From the IMG/VR virus record IMGVR_UViG_3300017751_000143, positions 1-29,166 of that record: a stretch of 29,166 nt of DNA; one strand, given 5' to 3'. This DNA is from a virus. Positions 19,583 through 27,903 of the stretch are shown in pieces; the stretch's first letter is position 1, and each line of letters opens with the position of its first letter. The notes under the pieces are model-generated. The model was not told where the DNA came from. It saw nothing but the letters and a program-made list of their open reading frames with translations, and did no database searches. The translations under genes and the position numbers were made by a program.

Positions 19583-20050
19583 ATGATAACTCAATTACAA
19601 CCCATTAAAAACATAAGAAATATGGCAAATAAAACAAAATTTAAAAAAGAAGTAATCAAGGACATCATGGAAGAATTGGCTATTGGTCAATCTATTCGGT
19701 CATGTTTATCTCCACAAAATAAGAAGGAAGATAGGCCTTGTTGGGCTACATTTAGATCATGGATGAATAATATCTCCAAATATCCAACATTACGCCAAGA
19801 TTATGAAAAGGCAAAACAAGACGGAATCGAATACCTTCTTTCAGATGCACAGGAATTGATAAATGAAAGCCTTATTAATAGTAAAACAAAAGAAAAAACA
19901 GATTTAGGTCAAACTCATTTAGTTAAGGCTTATATTGATCTAGCAAAGTGGAAATCAGAACGATTAGCACCGAAATATTACGCTAAAAAGGACAGTTTGG
20001 CTTTAATTGGTGATGATAAGAGTCCTCTTGTTGTTAAGTGGGATAAGTAA
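19583..20050 (+). CDS. terS: Terminase small subunit
   Basis: This 155-residue protein looks like a phage small terminase: an N-terminal helix-turn-helix-like segment (about 20-65, VIKDIMEELAIGQSIRSCL, TFRSWMNNI), DYEKAKQDGIEYLLSDAQELI in the middle, and the typical end VKAYIDLAKWKSERLAPKYYAKK, similar to the KWxxSKLxPKKYGDK ending of many TerS proteins. It would recognise the packaging site and guide the large subunit. There is no ribosome-binding site at 19583; an internal ATG at residue 14 is an alternative. Separated from the large subunit by two small genes. Confidence 0.78.
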   Translation: MITQLQPIKNIRNMANKTKFKKEVIKDIMEELAIGQSIRSCLSPQNKKEDRPCWATFRSWMNNISKYPTLRQDYEKAKQDGIEYLLSDAQELINESLINSKTKEKTDLGQTHLVKAYIDLAKWKSERLAPKYYAKKDSLALIGDDKSPLVVKWDK

Positions 20051-20371
20051 AAGTATTGTTTTATATGAATAAATATTAATATTATCCGTAGATTACGCAA
20101 ACCTAACACATGAACGCTTATAGTTGTAATTTCTATAAAAAATGTGTGACATAAATGCAACATCTATATTGATTAGATACAATTATTAAATAAACATTGA
20201 TTTTATTGGTGTTTTGATAAAGGTTTAATGACTAACAATCATTTTCCCATTATTTACTAGGGTTTTGGGGGGTTTTGTGAGAAGGCCACACACCGAAATA
20301 ATTTTGAGCCTAGCTTAAAAGTTTAGGGAAGTTTCACACAAATAGATTAACAAATTTACATAGGAGAAAAA
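20051..20371 (+). other. Intergenic region between terS and terL with G-rich tract
   Basis: These 321 bases hold no gene on either strand. They contain ATAAAGGTTTAATGACTA (20217-20234), which matches 17 of 18 bases of the repeat at 7863, and an unusual G-rich tract in this AT-rich genome (GGG-TTTT-GGGGGG-TTTT-G, 20260-20277). Placement next to terS makes a packaging-site role possible. Confidence 0.55.
20217..20234 (+). repeat. Distant copy of the attachment-region repeat
   Basis: ATAAAGGTTTAATGACTA differs by one base from 7863-7880 and shares AAGG-GTTTA-TGACTA with the copy at 7882-7902. Copies 12 kb apart upstream of two different plus-strand operons suggest a binding site for a common phage regulator. 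Confidence 0.5.
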
Positions 20372-20527
20372 ATGGCTGGAAAAGACATTAGCGAAGAAGA
20401 AAAAAAGAAAAAATTAAAAAAGCTACAAGACATGAGTAAAAAAGAAGTAGCTAAAAACATGGAGTCTATGAGAGGCACTATATCCGACAAAGAATTAGAA
20501 CTTTTTAAAGCATTATTACCAAACTAA
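20372..20527 (+). CDS. Small charged protein, 51 aa
   Basis: A 51-residue frame with a TAGGAGAAAAA site before the ATG. It is a highly charged helical protein (DISEEEKKKKLKKLQDMSKK) that ends ELELFKALLPN. It sits between the terminase subunits. Function unknown; the ribosome-binding site makes it a convincing gene. Confidence 0.75.
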   Translation: MAGKDISEEEKKKKLKKLQDMSKKEVAKNMESMRGTISDKELELFKALLPN

Positions 20528-20528
20528 A

Positions 20529-20720
20529 ATGAAAAAATTTGATGATAAAAAAATGGGTTATACGGCTATTGTTTATGTGATGGAGTCCACTAATAGTGTG
20601 ATTGTTCACTTTGATGGTTTTAATAACCTTAAAGAATGTAATTTCTTTTCTCATCAAATAATGAATGATTTAGGAATAGAATCTTTATCAACCTTACCTC
20701 ATGGAGAAACACTGCATTAG
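20529..20720 (+). CDS. Hypothetical protein, 63 aa
   Basis: Begins one base after the previous stop, in AAACTAAAATG. The product has a strand-rich start (MGYTAIVYVMESTNSVIVHF) followed by FDGFNNLKECNFF and a helix. One Cys. It ends where a seven-G run opens the leader of the terminase gene. No family recognised. Confidence 0.72.
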   Translation: MKKFDDKKMGYTAIVYVMESTNSVIVHFDGFNNLKECNFFSHQIMNDLGIESLSTLPHGETLH

Positions 20721-20738
20721 GGGGGGTTTGTTTTAAAA

Positions 20739-22013
20739 ATGCCAAATATTACTATTCCATATAGACCAAGAGAATTACAAAATTTTTTGCATAAAAAAAT
20801 TGATATGCACCGTTTCAATGTTCTTGTCCTTCACAGAAGGGCTGGAAAAACAGTAGCCATGATCAATCACATGCTAAAGGATGCCTTAACTAATCCTTTG
20901 CCTAACTCAAGATATGTGTTTCTATCGCCGACTTTCAAACAAGGAAAGCTGACCGCATGGGATTATATAAAAACATACGCTGGAAAAATTCCTGGCGTTA
21001 AGTTTAATGAGTCAGAATTAAGATGCGATCTACCTAATAAAAGTAGGATTACAATATTAGGTGCAGAAAATGATCAAGCGATCAGGGGAATAAGTTTAGA
21101 TGGATGTGTATTTGATGAAACTCAAAGCATTAAACCTACTATATTTCCAGAGATTATAAGACCTGCATTAGCAGATAGAAAAGGTTGGTGTGTATTTATC
21201 GGAACACCAAAAGGTAGAAACTACTTCTATCAATTATATCAAAATGCTAAAGAAACTAAAGATTGGTACTCATGCGTTTTCAAAGCTAGTGAAACAAAAA
21301 TTTTAGACCAAGAAGAATTAGACGCTGCAAAAGGCGTTATGTCAAAAGACTTGTATGAGCAAGAGTTTGAGTGTTCATTCAATGCTGCGATCACAGGATC
21401 GTATTATGGAAATATTTTAGAAGGTCTAGCAAAAGAAGGTAGAATAGGGGATGTTCCTTTTGATGATAACCTTGATGTAGAAACCTGGTGGGATTTAGGG
21501 CTGAACGATAGCACTTCAATATGGTTTGTTCAAAAGCATAAAGGTGAAATAAGATTAATAGATTATTATGAGAATAGTGGATTTGGTTTAGATCATTATA
21601 TTGATGTTTTAAATAATAAACCATATTCAGAAGATTACTCAAAACACATAGCCCCTCATGATATTAAAGTTAGGGAACTAGGAAATTTTGGAAAATCAAG
21701 ATTAGATAGTGCTTTAGAATTAGGTATTCATTTTGAGGTAGCACCAAAAGTAAGTGTTGAAGATGGTATAGAGGCAGTAAGAAAAAACTTACAAAATTGT
21801 TGGTTTGATAAAAGTAGATGTGGCACAGCCGTTGAATACTTGAAAGCATATCAAAAAAGATATGATGATAAAAACCAAACATTTAGAAATAAACCTTTAC
21901 ACAATTACGCCTCACACTGCGCAGACAGTTTTAGAACTGGTATTGTAGGGCAAGGATTACAAACTTCTGATTGGAGTGAAGAAGTTCCAATAGAAACAAA
22001 TTATATAGTTTAA
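20739..22013 (+). CDS. terL: Terminase large subunit
   Basis: This 424-residue packaging ATPase/nuclease has a Walker A motif HRRAGKT (32-38), Walker B CVFDE (123-127), coupling motif FIGTPKGR (153-160), and the RNase H-like nuclease acids Asp252 (WWDLGLNDS), Asp275 (RLIDYYEN) and Asp396 (HCADSFRTG). It pumps DNA into the prohead and cuts it. Order and length fit Terminase_6-type enzymes of small podoviruses. The portal gene follows after 5 bases. No clear Shine-Dalgarno: the leader is a G7 run followed by TTTGTTTT. Confidence 0.96.
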   Translation: MPNITIPYRPRELQNFLHKKIDMHRFNVLVLHRRAGKTVAMINHMLKDALTNPLPNSRYVFLSPTFKQGKLTAWDYIKTYAGKIPGVKFNESELRCDLPNKSRITILGAENDQAIRGISLDGCVFDETQSIKPTIFPEIIRPALADRKGWCVFIGTPKGRNYFYQLYQNAKETKDWYSCVFKASETKILDQEELDAAKGVMSKDLYEQEFECSFNAAITGSYYGNILEGLAKEGRIGDVPFDDNLDVETWWDLGLNDSTSIWFVQKHKGEIRLIDYYENSGFGLDHYIDVLNNKPYSEDYSKHIAPHDIKVRELGNFGKSRLDSALELGIHFEVAPKVSVEDGIEAVRKNLQNCWFDKSRCGTAVEYLKAYQKRYDDKNQTFRNKPLHNYASHCADSFRTGIVGQGLQTSDWSEEVPIETNYIV

Positions 22014-22018
22014 AAAAT

Positions 22019-24208
22019 ATGGCAAAAATATCAGAAATAGAATTAAGAGGAATAATACAAAGTGAAATAGACAATGCTCAAGGTTATATGGGTGGTGCGT
22101 TATCGGCAGGCCGAAAGAAATCTCTTGAGTATTATATGGGAGATAAATTAGGTACAGAGATTGATGGTCGTAGCCAAGTGGTAAGTACAGATGTAGCTGA
22201 CACTATTGAAACTATTTTACCTAACTTATTAAGAATATTCACAGGTAGTGATAGAGTAGTTAAATGTGAGCCTGTAAGACCAGAAGATAAACCTCTATCT
22301 GTTCAAGCAACTAACTATATTAACTATATTTTTAACAAAGATAATAATGGTTTTTCTATCCTTTACACATGGTTTAAAGATGCTCTTTTAGAAAAGAATG
22401 GCATAGTTAAAGTTTATTGGGATGATAGCGAAAAGGTTGAGCAAGAAACTTACGAAAATTTAAATCAACAAGAATATCAATTATTAATTAATGATGAGAA
22501 TGTTGAGATAGTTGAAGAAGAGTCTTTTGAAGATCAAAACGCTAAAGAGCAAATAGAATTTGCAAAAAAAATGGCAGAGGCTCAAGGCCAAGTAGTTGAA
22601 GAAATTCCTACTCCAATGCTTTATAATTGTAAAATTAAAAGAACATCAAAAGGTGGTAAAGTTAAAATAGAAAATATTCCACCTGAAGAATTTTTAATTC
22701 AAAGAACAGCAAAGTCTATTGATGAGGCTTCTTTTGTAGCTCACAAAGTTACTAAAACTAGAAGTGAACTTATTGAAATGGGTTACGATAGAGATATTGT
22801 AGAGGATCTTCCAACAACTAATAATATTTTATTAGATGATGAAAGATTAACTAGGTATAGCGATATTGATGAAACACCTTTTAATGATGCACCTGATGAA
22901 TCGACTCAAGAGATAGAAATTTTTGAGTGCTATGTTAGAGCCGATATGGATGGTGATGGCGTAGCCGAATTAAGAAAAGTTATTGTAGCTGGTGAAGGTG
23001 GATATACAATTTTAGAAAACATGGTTTGCGACTCCATACCGTTTTGTAGTTTAACACCAATTCCTATGCCACACAGATTTTATGGAAGAAGTGTTGCAGA
23101 GTTAGTTGAAGATGTTCAATTAGTTAAATCTACAGTGATGAGACAGTTGTTAGATAATATGTATTTAACAAATAATAATAGAGTTGCTGTAATGGATGGC
23201 ATGGTTAATTTGGATGACTTATTAACTTCAAGACCAGGGGGTGTTGTAAGAACTAAACAACCACCAAGTCAAGTAATGATGCCTATGCAATCGCAATCAT
23301 TATCTCAACAAGCCTTCCCATTATTAGAATATTTAGATACAGTTAGAGAGTCTAGAACAGGGGTGACTAGATATAATCAAGGCCTTGACGCAGATGCGTT
23401 AAATAAAACTGCAACTGGTGTAAATGCACTAATGACACAATCTCAAATGAGAATGGAATTAGTCGCTAGAGTGTTTGCCGAAACTGGTATTAAAGATTTA
23501 TTTAGAAAAATATTTGAATTAACTTGTAAGTATCAAGACAAAGAAAGAATTGTAGAATTAAACAATCAATTCATTCCTGTAAAACCTACGGAATGGAGAA
23601 ATAGATTTAACATATCAATTACTGTTGGTTTAGGCACAGGAACTAATGATCAACAAATAATGATGATGAATAATATTTTGGAAAGACAAATTCAAGCGTT
23701 CCAATTACAAGGTGGGAAAGAGTACCCAATGGTGAGCCTAAAAAACATTTACAATAGTTTATCTAAAATTATTGAAAATGCTGGTCTAAAAAATGTGGAT
23801 AATTATTTTGTTGATCCAGATCAAGGAAAACAAATGATGCCACCACCTCAACCTCCAGAGCCTACACCTATTGAGAAAATAGAATTTACTAGAATTGCAA
23901 GTGAAGAAAAACGAAAAGTTGCAGAATTAGAATTAGAATTGAAAAAGATTAAGAGTAATAACGCTATGGAAATTTTAAATTTTGAAACAAAAATTAAAGA
24001 CATGGAGTTAAAATATAAAACACAATTAGACTCTTCTAAAATTAAAGCTGACGCTGATATAAATAAAATTATTTTAGGTGGTGAAGTTAAAAGTTTAATG
24101 GATGCTGAAAAATCTACAAAAAATTTACAACAAGAAATTGAAGGTTTAAATGGACAAGATGCAGGAAGGCAAACTCCACCAAGAAGTGAGCCAATCCCAA
24201 AAGGCTAA
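22019..24208 (+). CDS. P22-type portal protein
   Basis: At 729 residues this is the size of a P22 gp1-like portal. The sequence shows YYMGDKLGTEIDGRSQVVSTDVADTIE near the N-terminus, the wing/stem part (PIPMPHRFYGRSVAELVEDVQL) and NKTATGVNALMTQSQMRMELVARVFAETG with the long helix, all features of P22-type portals in marine podoviruses. The C-terminal 150 residues form a Glu/Lys coiled coil (barrel-like). The portal forms the dodecameric DNA channel. It overlaps the next gene by 59 bases. Confidence 0.93.
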   Translation: MAKISEIELRGIIQSEIDNAQGYMGGALSAGRKKSLEYYMGDKLGTEIDGRSQVVSTDVADTIETILPNLLRIFTGSDRVVKCEPVRPEDKPLSVQATNYINYIFNKDNNGFSILYTWFKDALLEKNGIVKVYWDDSEKVEQETYENLNQQEYQLLINDENVEIVEEESFEDQNAKEQIEFAKKMAEAQGQVVEEIPTPMLYNCKIKRTSKGGKVKIENIPPEEFLIQRTAKSIDEASFVAHKVTKTRSELIEMGYDRDIVEDLPTTNNILLDDERLTRYSDIDETPFNDAPDESTQEIEIFECYVRADMDGDGVAELRKVIVAGEGGYTILENMVCDSIPFCSLTPIPMPHRFYGRSVAELVEDVQLVKSTVMRQLLDNMYLTNNNRVAVMDGMVNLDDLLTSRPGGVVRTKQPPSQVMMPMQSQSLSQQAFPLLEYLDTVRESRTGVTRYNQGLDADALNKTATGVNALMTQSQMRMELVARVFAETGIKDLFRKIFELTCKYQDKERIVELNNQFIPVKPTEWRNRFNISITVGLGTGTNDQQIMMMNNILERQIQAFQLQGGKEYPMVSLKNIYNSLSKIIENAGLKNVDNYFVDPDQGKQMMPPPQPPEPTPIEKIEFTRIASEEKRKVAELELELKKIKSNNAMEILNFETKIKDMELKYKTQLDSSKIKADADINKIILGGEVKSLMDAEKSTKNLQQEIEGLNGQDAGRQTPPRSEPIPKG

Positions 24209-24443
24209 AGAAGTATTGGACAACCCCTCTTTTAAAGAGGCCTTTGATAAGTTAAGAAATTTATATTCAACTAGCTTATTAAATACAGGAACTAACGAAA
24301 CTGAAACTAGAGAAAAGCTATGGTTAGCTTATCAAGTTTTAGGAAAAGTAGAACAACACTTTAGAGAAATTATAGATACTGGAAAACTAGCCTCAAAACA
24401 ATTAGAGGATTTTAGAGCCACTATTGAAAAACAAAAATTCTAA
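24150..24443 (+). CDS. Hypothetical protein between portal and scaffold
   Basis: The 97-residue frame starts inside the end of the portal gene; ATG 24150, ATG 24159 and GTG 24186 are all possible starts and none has a strong ribosome-binding site. The conserved part is ASFKEAFDKLRNLY-like (NPSFKEAFDKLRNLYSTSLL) then REKLWLAYQVLGKVEQHFREII and TGKLASKQLEDF. I recall this small helical protein at the same place in other marine podoviruses with P22-type portals. Probably an assembly factor; unproven. Confidence 0.75.
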   Translation: MDKMQEGKLHQEVSQSQKAKEVLDNPSFKEAFDKLRNLYSTSLLNTGTNETETREKLWLAYQVLGKVEQHFREIIDTGKLASKQLEDFRATIEKQKF

Positions 24444-24503
24444 ACAATCAAGTTTAGGATAAGTCAACCTCATAAGAGGAACTTAACTTAAAAAGGAAAA
24501 TAT

Positions 24504-25553
24504 ATGTCAGACAATGGTAATCCATTACAGGAAAGTCAAACTGATTTAGATAAAGCACAATCTGCACTAAATGGTTTATTAAATCCAAAAGAAGAAGAAA
24601 CTATTGGACAACAAGAGCCACCAAAAGAAGAAATTAAACAAAATTCTCCTGAACTACAAAATGAGGAATCTCAAGAAGATCAACCTCAAGAACAGGAAAT
24701 AAAGGAAGAAGAAACAGAGGAAACTGAAAAAGAATCCGAAGAAGAAACTTCCGAAGATGTATCTGATGAAGAACAAGAGATTGATACTCAAGAGAAACCA
24801 GATTCCCCATCTTACAAAGTAAAAGTAAATGGACAAGAATTAGAAGTTACACTTGATGAGTTGAGAAACGGTTATTCAAGGGATGCTGACTACAGACAAA
24901 AGACTGAATTACTTTCAAACGAAAGAAAACAATTTCAATCTGAGTCTGAAAAGCAAAGACAAAACTATTCTTTAAAACTTAATGAATTGAATAATTTGGT
25001 CAAGGATGCTCAACAGCAAGTAGATCAAGAAATAAGTAATGATGATTTAGAAAAGCTGTACGAAGATGATCCAACAGAAGCTATGAGGGTTGAAAGAAGA
25101 ATAAAAGTTAAGAAAGAAAAACTTAACGAAGCTCTTAAAGTTACTCAAGCTGAACAACAAAAACAATTTGATGAATATTTAGGAAATCAAAAAAGTAAGC
25201 TAATTGAAAAATTGCCTGACTTTGCTGATCCTACTAAAGCAACAAATTTAAAATCATCTATGAGAACTTACTTGAATGATTTTGGTTTTAATGACCAAGA
25301 GATAGGACAAGTTTATGATCATAGAATATTGTTGTTGGTGAATGATGCTATGAAATATAGAAATTTACAAAAAGCAAAACCAAATATTGCTAAAAAGATT
25401 TCTAAACCTTCAAGGCCATTTTCTTCTGGAGTTAAAAAAGATCAATTTATAATTAATTCAAAAGCAAGAAAAGAAAAGTTGAGTCGTCTAAAAAAATCTG
25501 GAAGTGTCAATGATGCGACTAGCATATTTTTAGATATGATTAATAACAAATAA
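24504..25553 (+). CDS. Head scaffolding protein
   Basis: This 349-residue protein has the composition of a scaffold: an acidic, Glu/Gln/Pro-rich N-terminal third, then SYKVKVNGQELEVTLDELRNGY (about 101-122), a recurrent segment in podoviral scaffolds, a long coiled coil, and a basic C-terminal tail (KKDQFIINSKARKEKLSRLKK) that would contact the capsid protein. AAAAAGGAAAATAT precedes the ATG. It sits immediately before the capsid gene as expected. It should be absent from mature virions. Confidence 0.88.
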   Translation: MSDNGNPLQESQTDLDKAQSALNGLLNPKEEETIGQQEPPKEEIKQNSPELQNEESQEDQPQEQEIKEEETEETEKESEEETSEDVSDEEQEIDTQEKPDSPSYKVKVNGQELEVTLDELRNGYSRDADYRQKTELLSNERKQFQSESEKQRQNYSLKLNELNNLVKDAQQQVDQEISNDDLEKLYEDDPTEAMRVERRIKVKKEKLNEALKVTQAEQQKQFDEYLGNQKSKLIEKLPDFADPTKATNLKSSMRTYLNDFGFNDQEIGQVYDHRILLLVNDAMKYRNLQKAKPNIAKKISKPSRPFSSGVKKDQFIINSKARKEKLSRLKKSGSVNDATSIFLDMINNK

Positions 25554-25576
25554 CTCAACAATAAGGACATAAACCT

Positions 25577-26533
25577 ATGACACAAGTTACAGGAACTTAC
25601 AGTACTTATGACGCTAATGGACAAAGAGAAGATCTGTCTGACATAATATATAATATTAGTCCGACCGATACTCCGTTCATGTCAGGTATTGGTAAATCAA
25701 AAGCGACAGCCGTTCTGCATGAATGGCAAACAGACGCTTTAGCTGCAGCTGCAAGTGATAACCACCAAATTGAAGGTGATGAAATTGCTTTCGCTGCTCC
25801 TACAGCAACAGCTAGAATAAATAACAGAACTCAAATTTCAAGAAAATCTGTTATTGTTTCTGGTACTTTAGATTCAGTATCTAAAGCAGGTAGAAATAAC
25901 GAACTTGCTTATCAGATATCAAAAGCGTCTAAAGAACTAAAAAGAGATATGGAAACTACTCTTTGCCACAACCAAACACATCATGCAGGTAGTGATACTG
26001 CAGCTAGAAAATTATCTGGCCTTCCAACTTGGATTCAAGCCAATACTAATAAAGCTGCGAATGGTGCTAATGGTCAAAGTGGTGGAAATGATACTCCAGG
26101 TCATGCAAGAACAGACGGCACTCAAAGAGCCTTCACAGAGGCACAACTAAAAGATGTTGTGAAACAGTGTTGGGATAATGGTGGTGATCCTTCTATGATC
26201 ATGCTTGGCTCTTTCAACAAACAAAAACTATCAGGCTTTACTGGTGGCTCAACTAAAATGACTCAAGCAGATGACAAAAGACTTGTTGCTGCAGTGGACA
26301 TTTATGAGTCAGACTTTGGTGCTATGACAGTTGTACCTAACAGATTCTCAAGATCAAGAGATTGTTTCGTACTATCACCAGATATGTGGTCAGTTGCTTT
26401 CTTAAGAGATTTCAAACTTATGGATTTAGCTACTACAGGTGACGCTGAGAAAAAAGCGATTGTTGTTGAATACACACTAACTAGCAAAAACGAAAAAGCT
26501 AGTGGTGCAGTATTTGATTTAACAACTGCATAA
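25577..26533 (+). CDS. Major capsid protein, SU10-type (DUF5309)
   Basis: This 318-residue protein matches the DUF5309/SU10-like capsid family: QREDLSDIIYNISPTDTPFM at the start, the HEWQTDAL segment, RINNRTQISRKSVIVSGT, KASKELKRDMETTL and a C-terminal half with MIMLGSFNKQKLSGF, DIYESDFGAMTVVPNRF and LRDFKLMDLATTGDAEKK. It has the HK97 fold by family. GC content and codon use are slightly higher than in neighbours, as expected for the most highly expressed gene. A strong stem-loop follows the stop. Confidence 0.94.
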   Translation: MTQVTGTYSTYDANGQREDLSDIIYNISPTDTPFMSGIGKSKATAVLHEWQTDALAAAASDNHQIEGDEIAFAAPTATARINNRTQISRKSVIVSGTLDSVSKAGRNNELAYQISKASKELKRDMETTLCHNQTHHAGSDTAARKLSGLPTWIQANTNKAANGANGQSGGNDTPGHARTDGTQRAFTEAQLKDVVKQCWDNGGDPSMIMLGSFNKQKLSGFTGGSTKMTQADDKRLVAAVDIYESDFGAMTVVPNRFSRSRDCFVLSPDMWSVAFLRDFKLMDLATTGDAEKKAIVVEYTLTSKNEKASGAVFDLTTA

Positions 26534-26548
26534 TCAATTATGATACTT

Positions 26549-26575
26549 GGTGGTGGCGTTTTATACGCCATCACT
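26549..26575 (+). terminator. Stem-loop after the capsid gene
   Basis: A stem of 10-11 bp (left arm ending GGTGGCGT at 26559, right arm beginning ACGCCATC at 26565, extended outward by GG and CT) with loop TTTAT. It is followed by only TTTC, so it is a weak or partial terminator, or an mRNA-stabilising 3' structure that raises capsid output relative to downstream genes. Confidence 0.6.
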
Positions 26576-26643
26576 TTCAAATAACAATTTTGTTTGGTCT
26601 TTGAAGTCATTGACGGAACGAAGCAAATAAAAAAGGAAAAAAC

Positions 26644-26985
26644 ATGAGAACACTTAACGATTACTTTTTAACATCTGCAATTCCAGATGTATCAACTGCG
26701 TCATCAACTTTTGTTGCTGTACCAGATGGTGGAAGAATAATTAAAATTATTACACATAACAAAGCTACAACTACAGGAACTGCTGCAATTTCTTTTGAAA
26801 TAGGTGGTGTTGCTGTAACTAATGGTGGAATTAGCCATACAGCTTCAGGATCAGCAGGTAGAGTTCTTACATCAGAGCCTTCTGCAGCTAATAGAGTTGA
26901 AGAAGATGGTACTATTGAATGTATCACTAATGGTGGATCAACTAATGCCTCTAAAATGGAAATTACTTTTGTTATAAGAAGATAA
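26644..26985 (+). CDS. Capsid decoration-like protein
   Basis: A 113-residue protein rich in Thr, Ser, Gly and Ala, with a beta-strand pattern (RIIKIITHNK, AAISFEIGGVAVTNG, KMEITFVIRR). This composition and position after the capsid gene resemble decoration or head-fibre proteins. AAAAAAGGAAAAAAC precedes the ATG. Family not certain. Confidence 0.78.
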   Translation: MRTLNDYFLTSAIPDVSTASSTFVAVPDGGRIIKIITHNKATTTGTAAISFEIGGVAVTNGGISHTASGSAGRVLTSEPSAANRVEEDGTIECITNGGSTNASKMEITFVIRR

Positions 26986-26993
26986 TAAACGAT

Positions 26994-27030
26994 TTTGAGG
27001 GGATCTTGTCTAGCGATACTTCCCCTCAAA
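26994..27030 (+). terminator. Stem-loop after the decoration-like gene
   Basis: A perfect 9-bp stem, TTTGAGGGG (26994-27002) with CCCCTCAAA (27022-27030), and a 19-base loop. No T run follows, so it may protect the upstream message or reduce readthrough rather than terminate fully. It lies in the gap between two structural genes. Confidence 0.55.
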
Positions 27031-27055
27031 TACCAATCAACTAAAGGAATATAAT

Positions 27056-27151
27056 ATGCCATACGGAATGGGAACTTACGGATCTAAAAAAGGCAGACCG
27101 CCTAAAAAAAACAAAAAGAAAAAATCTAAAAAAAAGAAAAAGGGAAAATAA
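27056..27151 (+). CDS. Lys-rich peptide, 31 aa
   Basis: A 31-residue frame with AAAGGAATATAAT before the ATG. It starts MPYGMGTYGSKKGRPPKK and ends in a poly-lysine tail. I recall similar small proteins (MGTYGSKKGRPPKK) in marine phage head modules. Strong charge suggests DNA contact within the capsid. The ribosome-binding site and tight spacing (the next ATG is 2 bases after the stop) support it. Confidence 0.72.
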   Translation: MPYGMGTYGSKKGRPPKKNKKKKSKKKKKGK

Positions 27152-27152
27152 T

Positions 27153-27431
27153 ATGAGTTATAATTATGGTTTAAGACCAGGAGTAACACAAAAAATAACT
27201 ACAAACAATTCTTCACAAGCCTCTTCTGCTTTTACAGCAGGAACTACATATATTAGAATTGTTGCTGATGCTAATTGCCATTGGGCTATAAGCACTTCTC
27301 CAACTGCAGCTGCGACTTCAGCTTTTTTACCTTCTGGTGAAATAGAAATTTTAAAAGTTAGTGCTGGTGAAAAGATTGCTGTGTTTCATGGATCATCAAC
27401 TAATGTATATGTGACTGAAATGTCAGGCTAA
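27153..27431 (+). CDS. Small virion protein, decoration-like
   Basis: A 92-residue Ser/Thr/Ala-rich beta protein (TTYIRIVADANCHWAISTSP, GEIEILKVSAGEKIAVFHGS) with a single Cys. Starts 2 bases after the Lys-rich peptide and overlaps the next start by one base. Beta-rich small proteins here are commonly capsid decoration or cement proteins; unconfirmed. Confidence 0.78.
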   Translation: MSYNYGLRPGVTQKITTNNSSQASSAFTAGTTYIRIVADANCHWAISTSPTAAATSAFLPSGEIEILKVSAGEKIAVFHGSSTNVYVTEMSG

Positions 27432-27565
27432 TGGCTAGACAGAAGTTTGTTAGCTTTACTCCAAGACCAAAACCTAAAAAACGGCCTAGAGTACATAAGA
27501 AAAGTTTAAATAAGTCAGAGAAAAGAAATAAAAAACTTACCAGATATAAAGGGCAAGGTAGATGA
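27431..27565 (+). CDS. Small very basic protein, 44 aa
   Basis: Opened by TAATGG and closed by ATGA overlaps, this 44-residue frame encodes a protein of more than one third Lys/Arg (FTPRPKPKKRPRVHKKSL, KRNKKLTRYKGQGR). Both overlaps with neighbours support it. Function unknown; nucleic-acid binding likely from charge. Confidence 0.72.
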   Translation: MARQKFVSFTPRPKPKKRPRVHKKSLNKSEKRNKKLTRYKGQGR

Positions 27566-27903
27566 CAAAGAATTTTAATGTTGAACAAGATGGTTTAGTA
27601 TCAGAGTCCTTTATTGGAACAGATAAAGGTGTTGTTCATAAAAGACAAGTCAATACTACTCCTATTTTGGAAAATAATAAAAAGTTATATAATCAAAATG
27701 ATGGTTATAGCCCTGACAAAAGTTTAAAAAGAATAGCTACTATTCCAACACTTATTTTAGAGATTTGGACAAAAGAATATCACAAAGATCAAAATAAAGG
27801 TAATTGGTTTGAACTACCTAAAGAAGTTCAACAAAAAATTTTAAGAGAAAAATTAAATAGTTCTGATTATAGATATTTTAGAACAGCACCAGGAAAATTT
27901 TAA
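27562..27903 (+). CDS. Conserved structural-region protein, 113 aa
   Basis: This 113-residue protein has an N-terminal GLVSESFIGTDKGVVHKRQ segment and a conserved-looking helical C-terminus (ILEIWTKEYHKDQNKGNWFE, LPKEVQQKILREKLNSSDYR, then YFRTAPGKF). I recall the NWFxLPKEVQ and YFRTAPGKF motifs from other marine podovirus head modules. It overlaps both neighbours. The role is unknown. Confidence 0.78.
   Translation: MTKNFNVEQDGLVSESFIGTDKGVVHKRQVNTTPILENNKKLYNQNDGYSPDKSLKRIATIPTLILEIWTKEYHKDQNKGNWFELPKEVQQKILREKLNSSDYRYFRTAPGKF

Noticed and set aside
21391-21882. Minus-strand frames opposite terL
   Set aside because: Antisense to a gene with full catalytic motifs; His/Leu/Tyr-rich translations without start signals.
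26302-27062. Minus-strand frames of 102 and 133 codons opposite the capsid and decoration-like genes
   Set aside because: Antisense shadows of well-supported virion genes, explained by codon bias; no promoter or ribosome-binding site.
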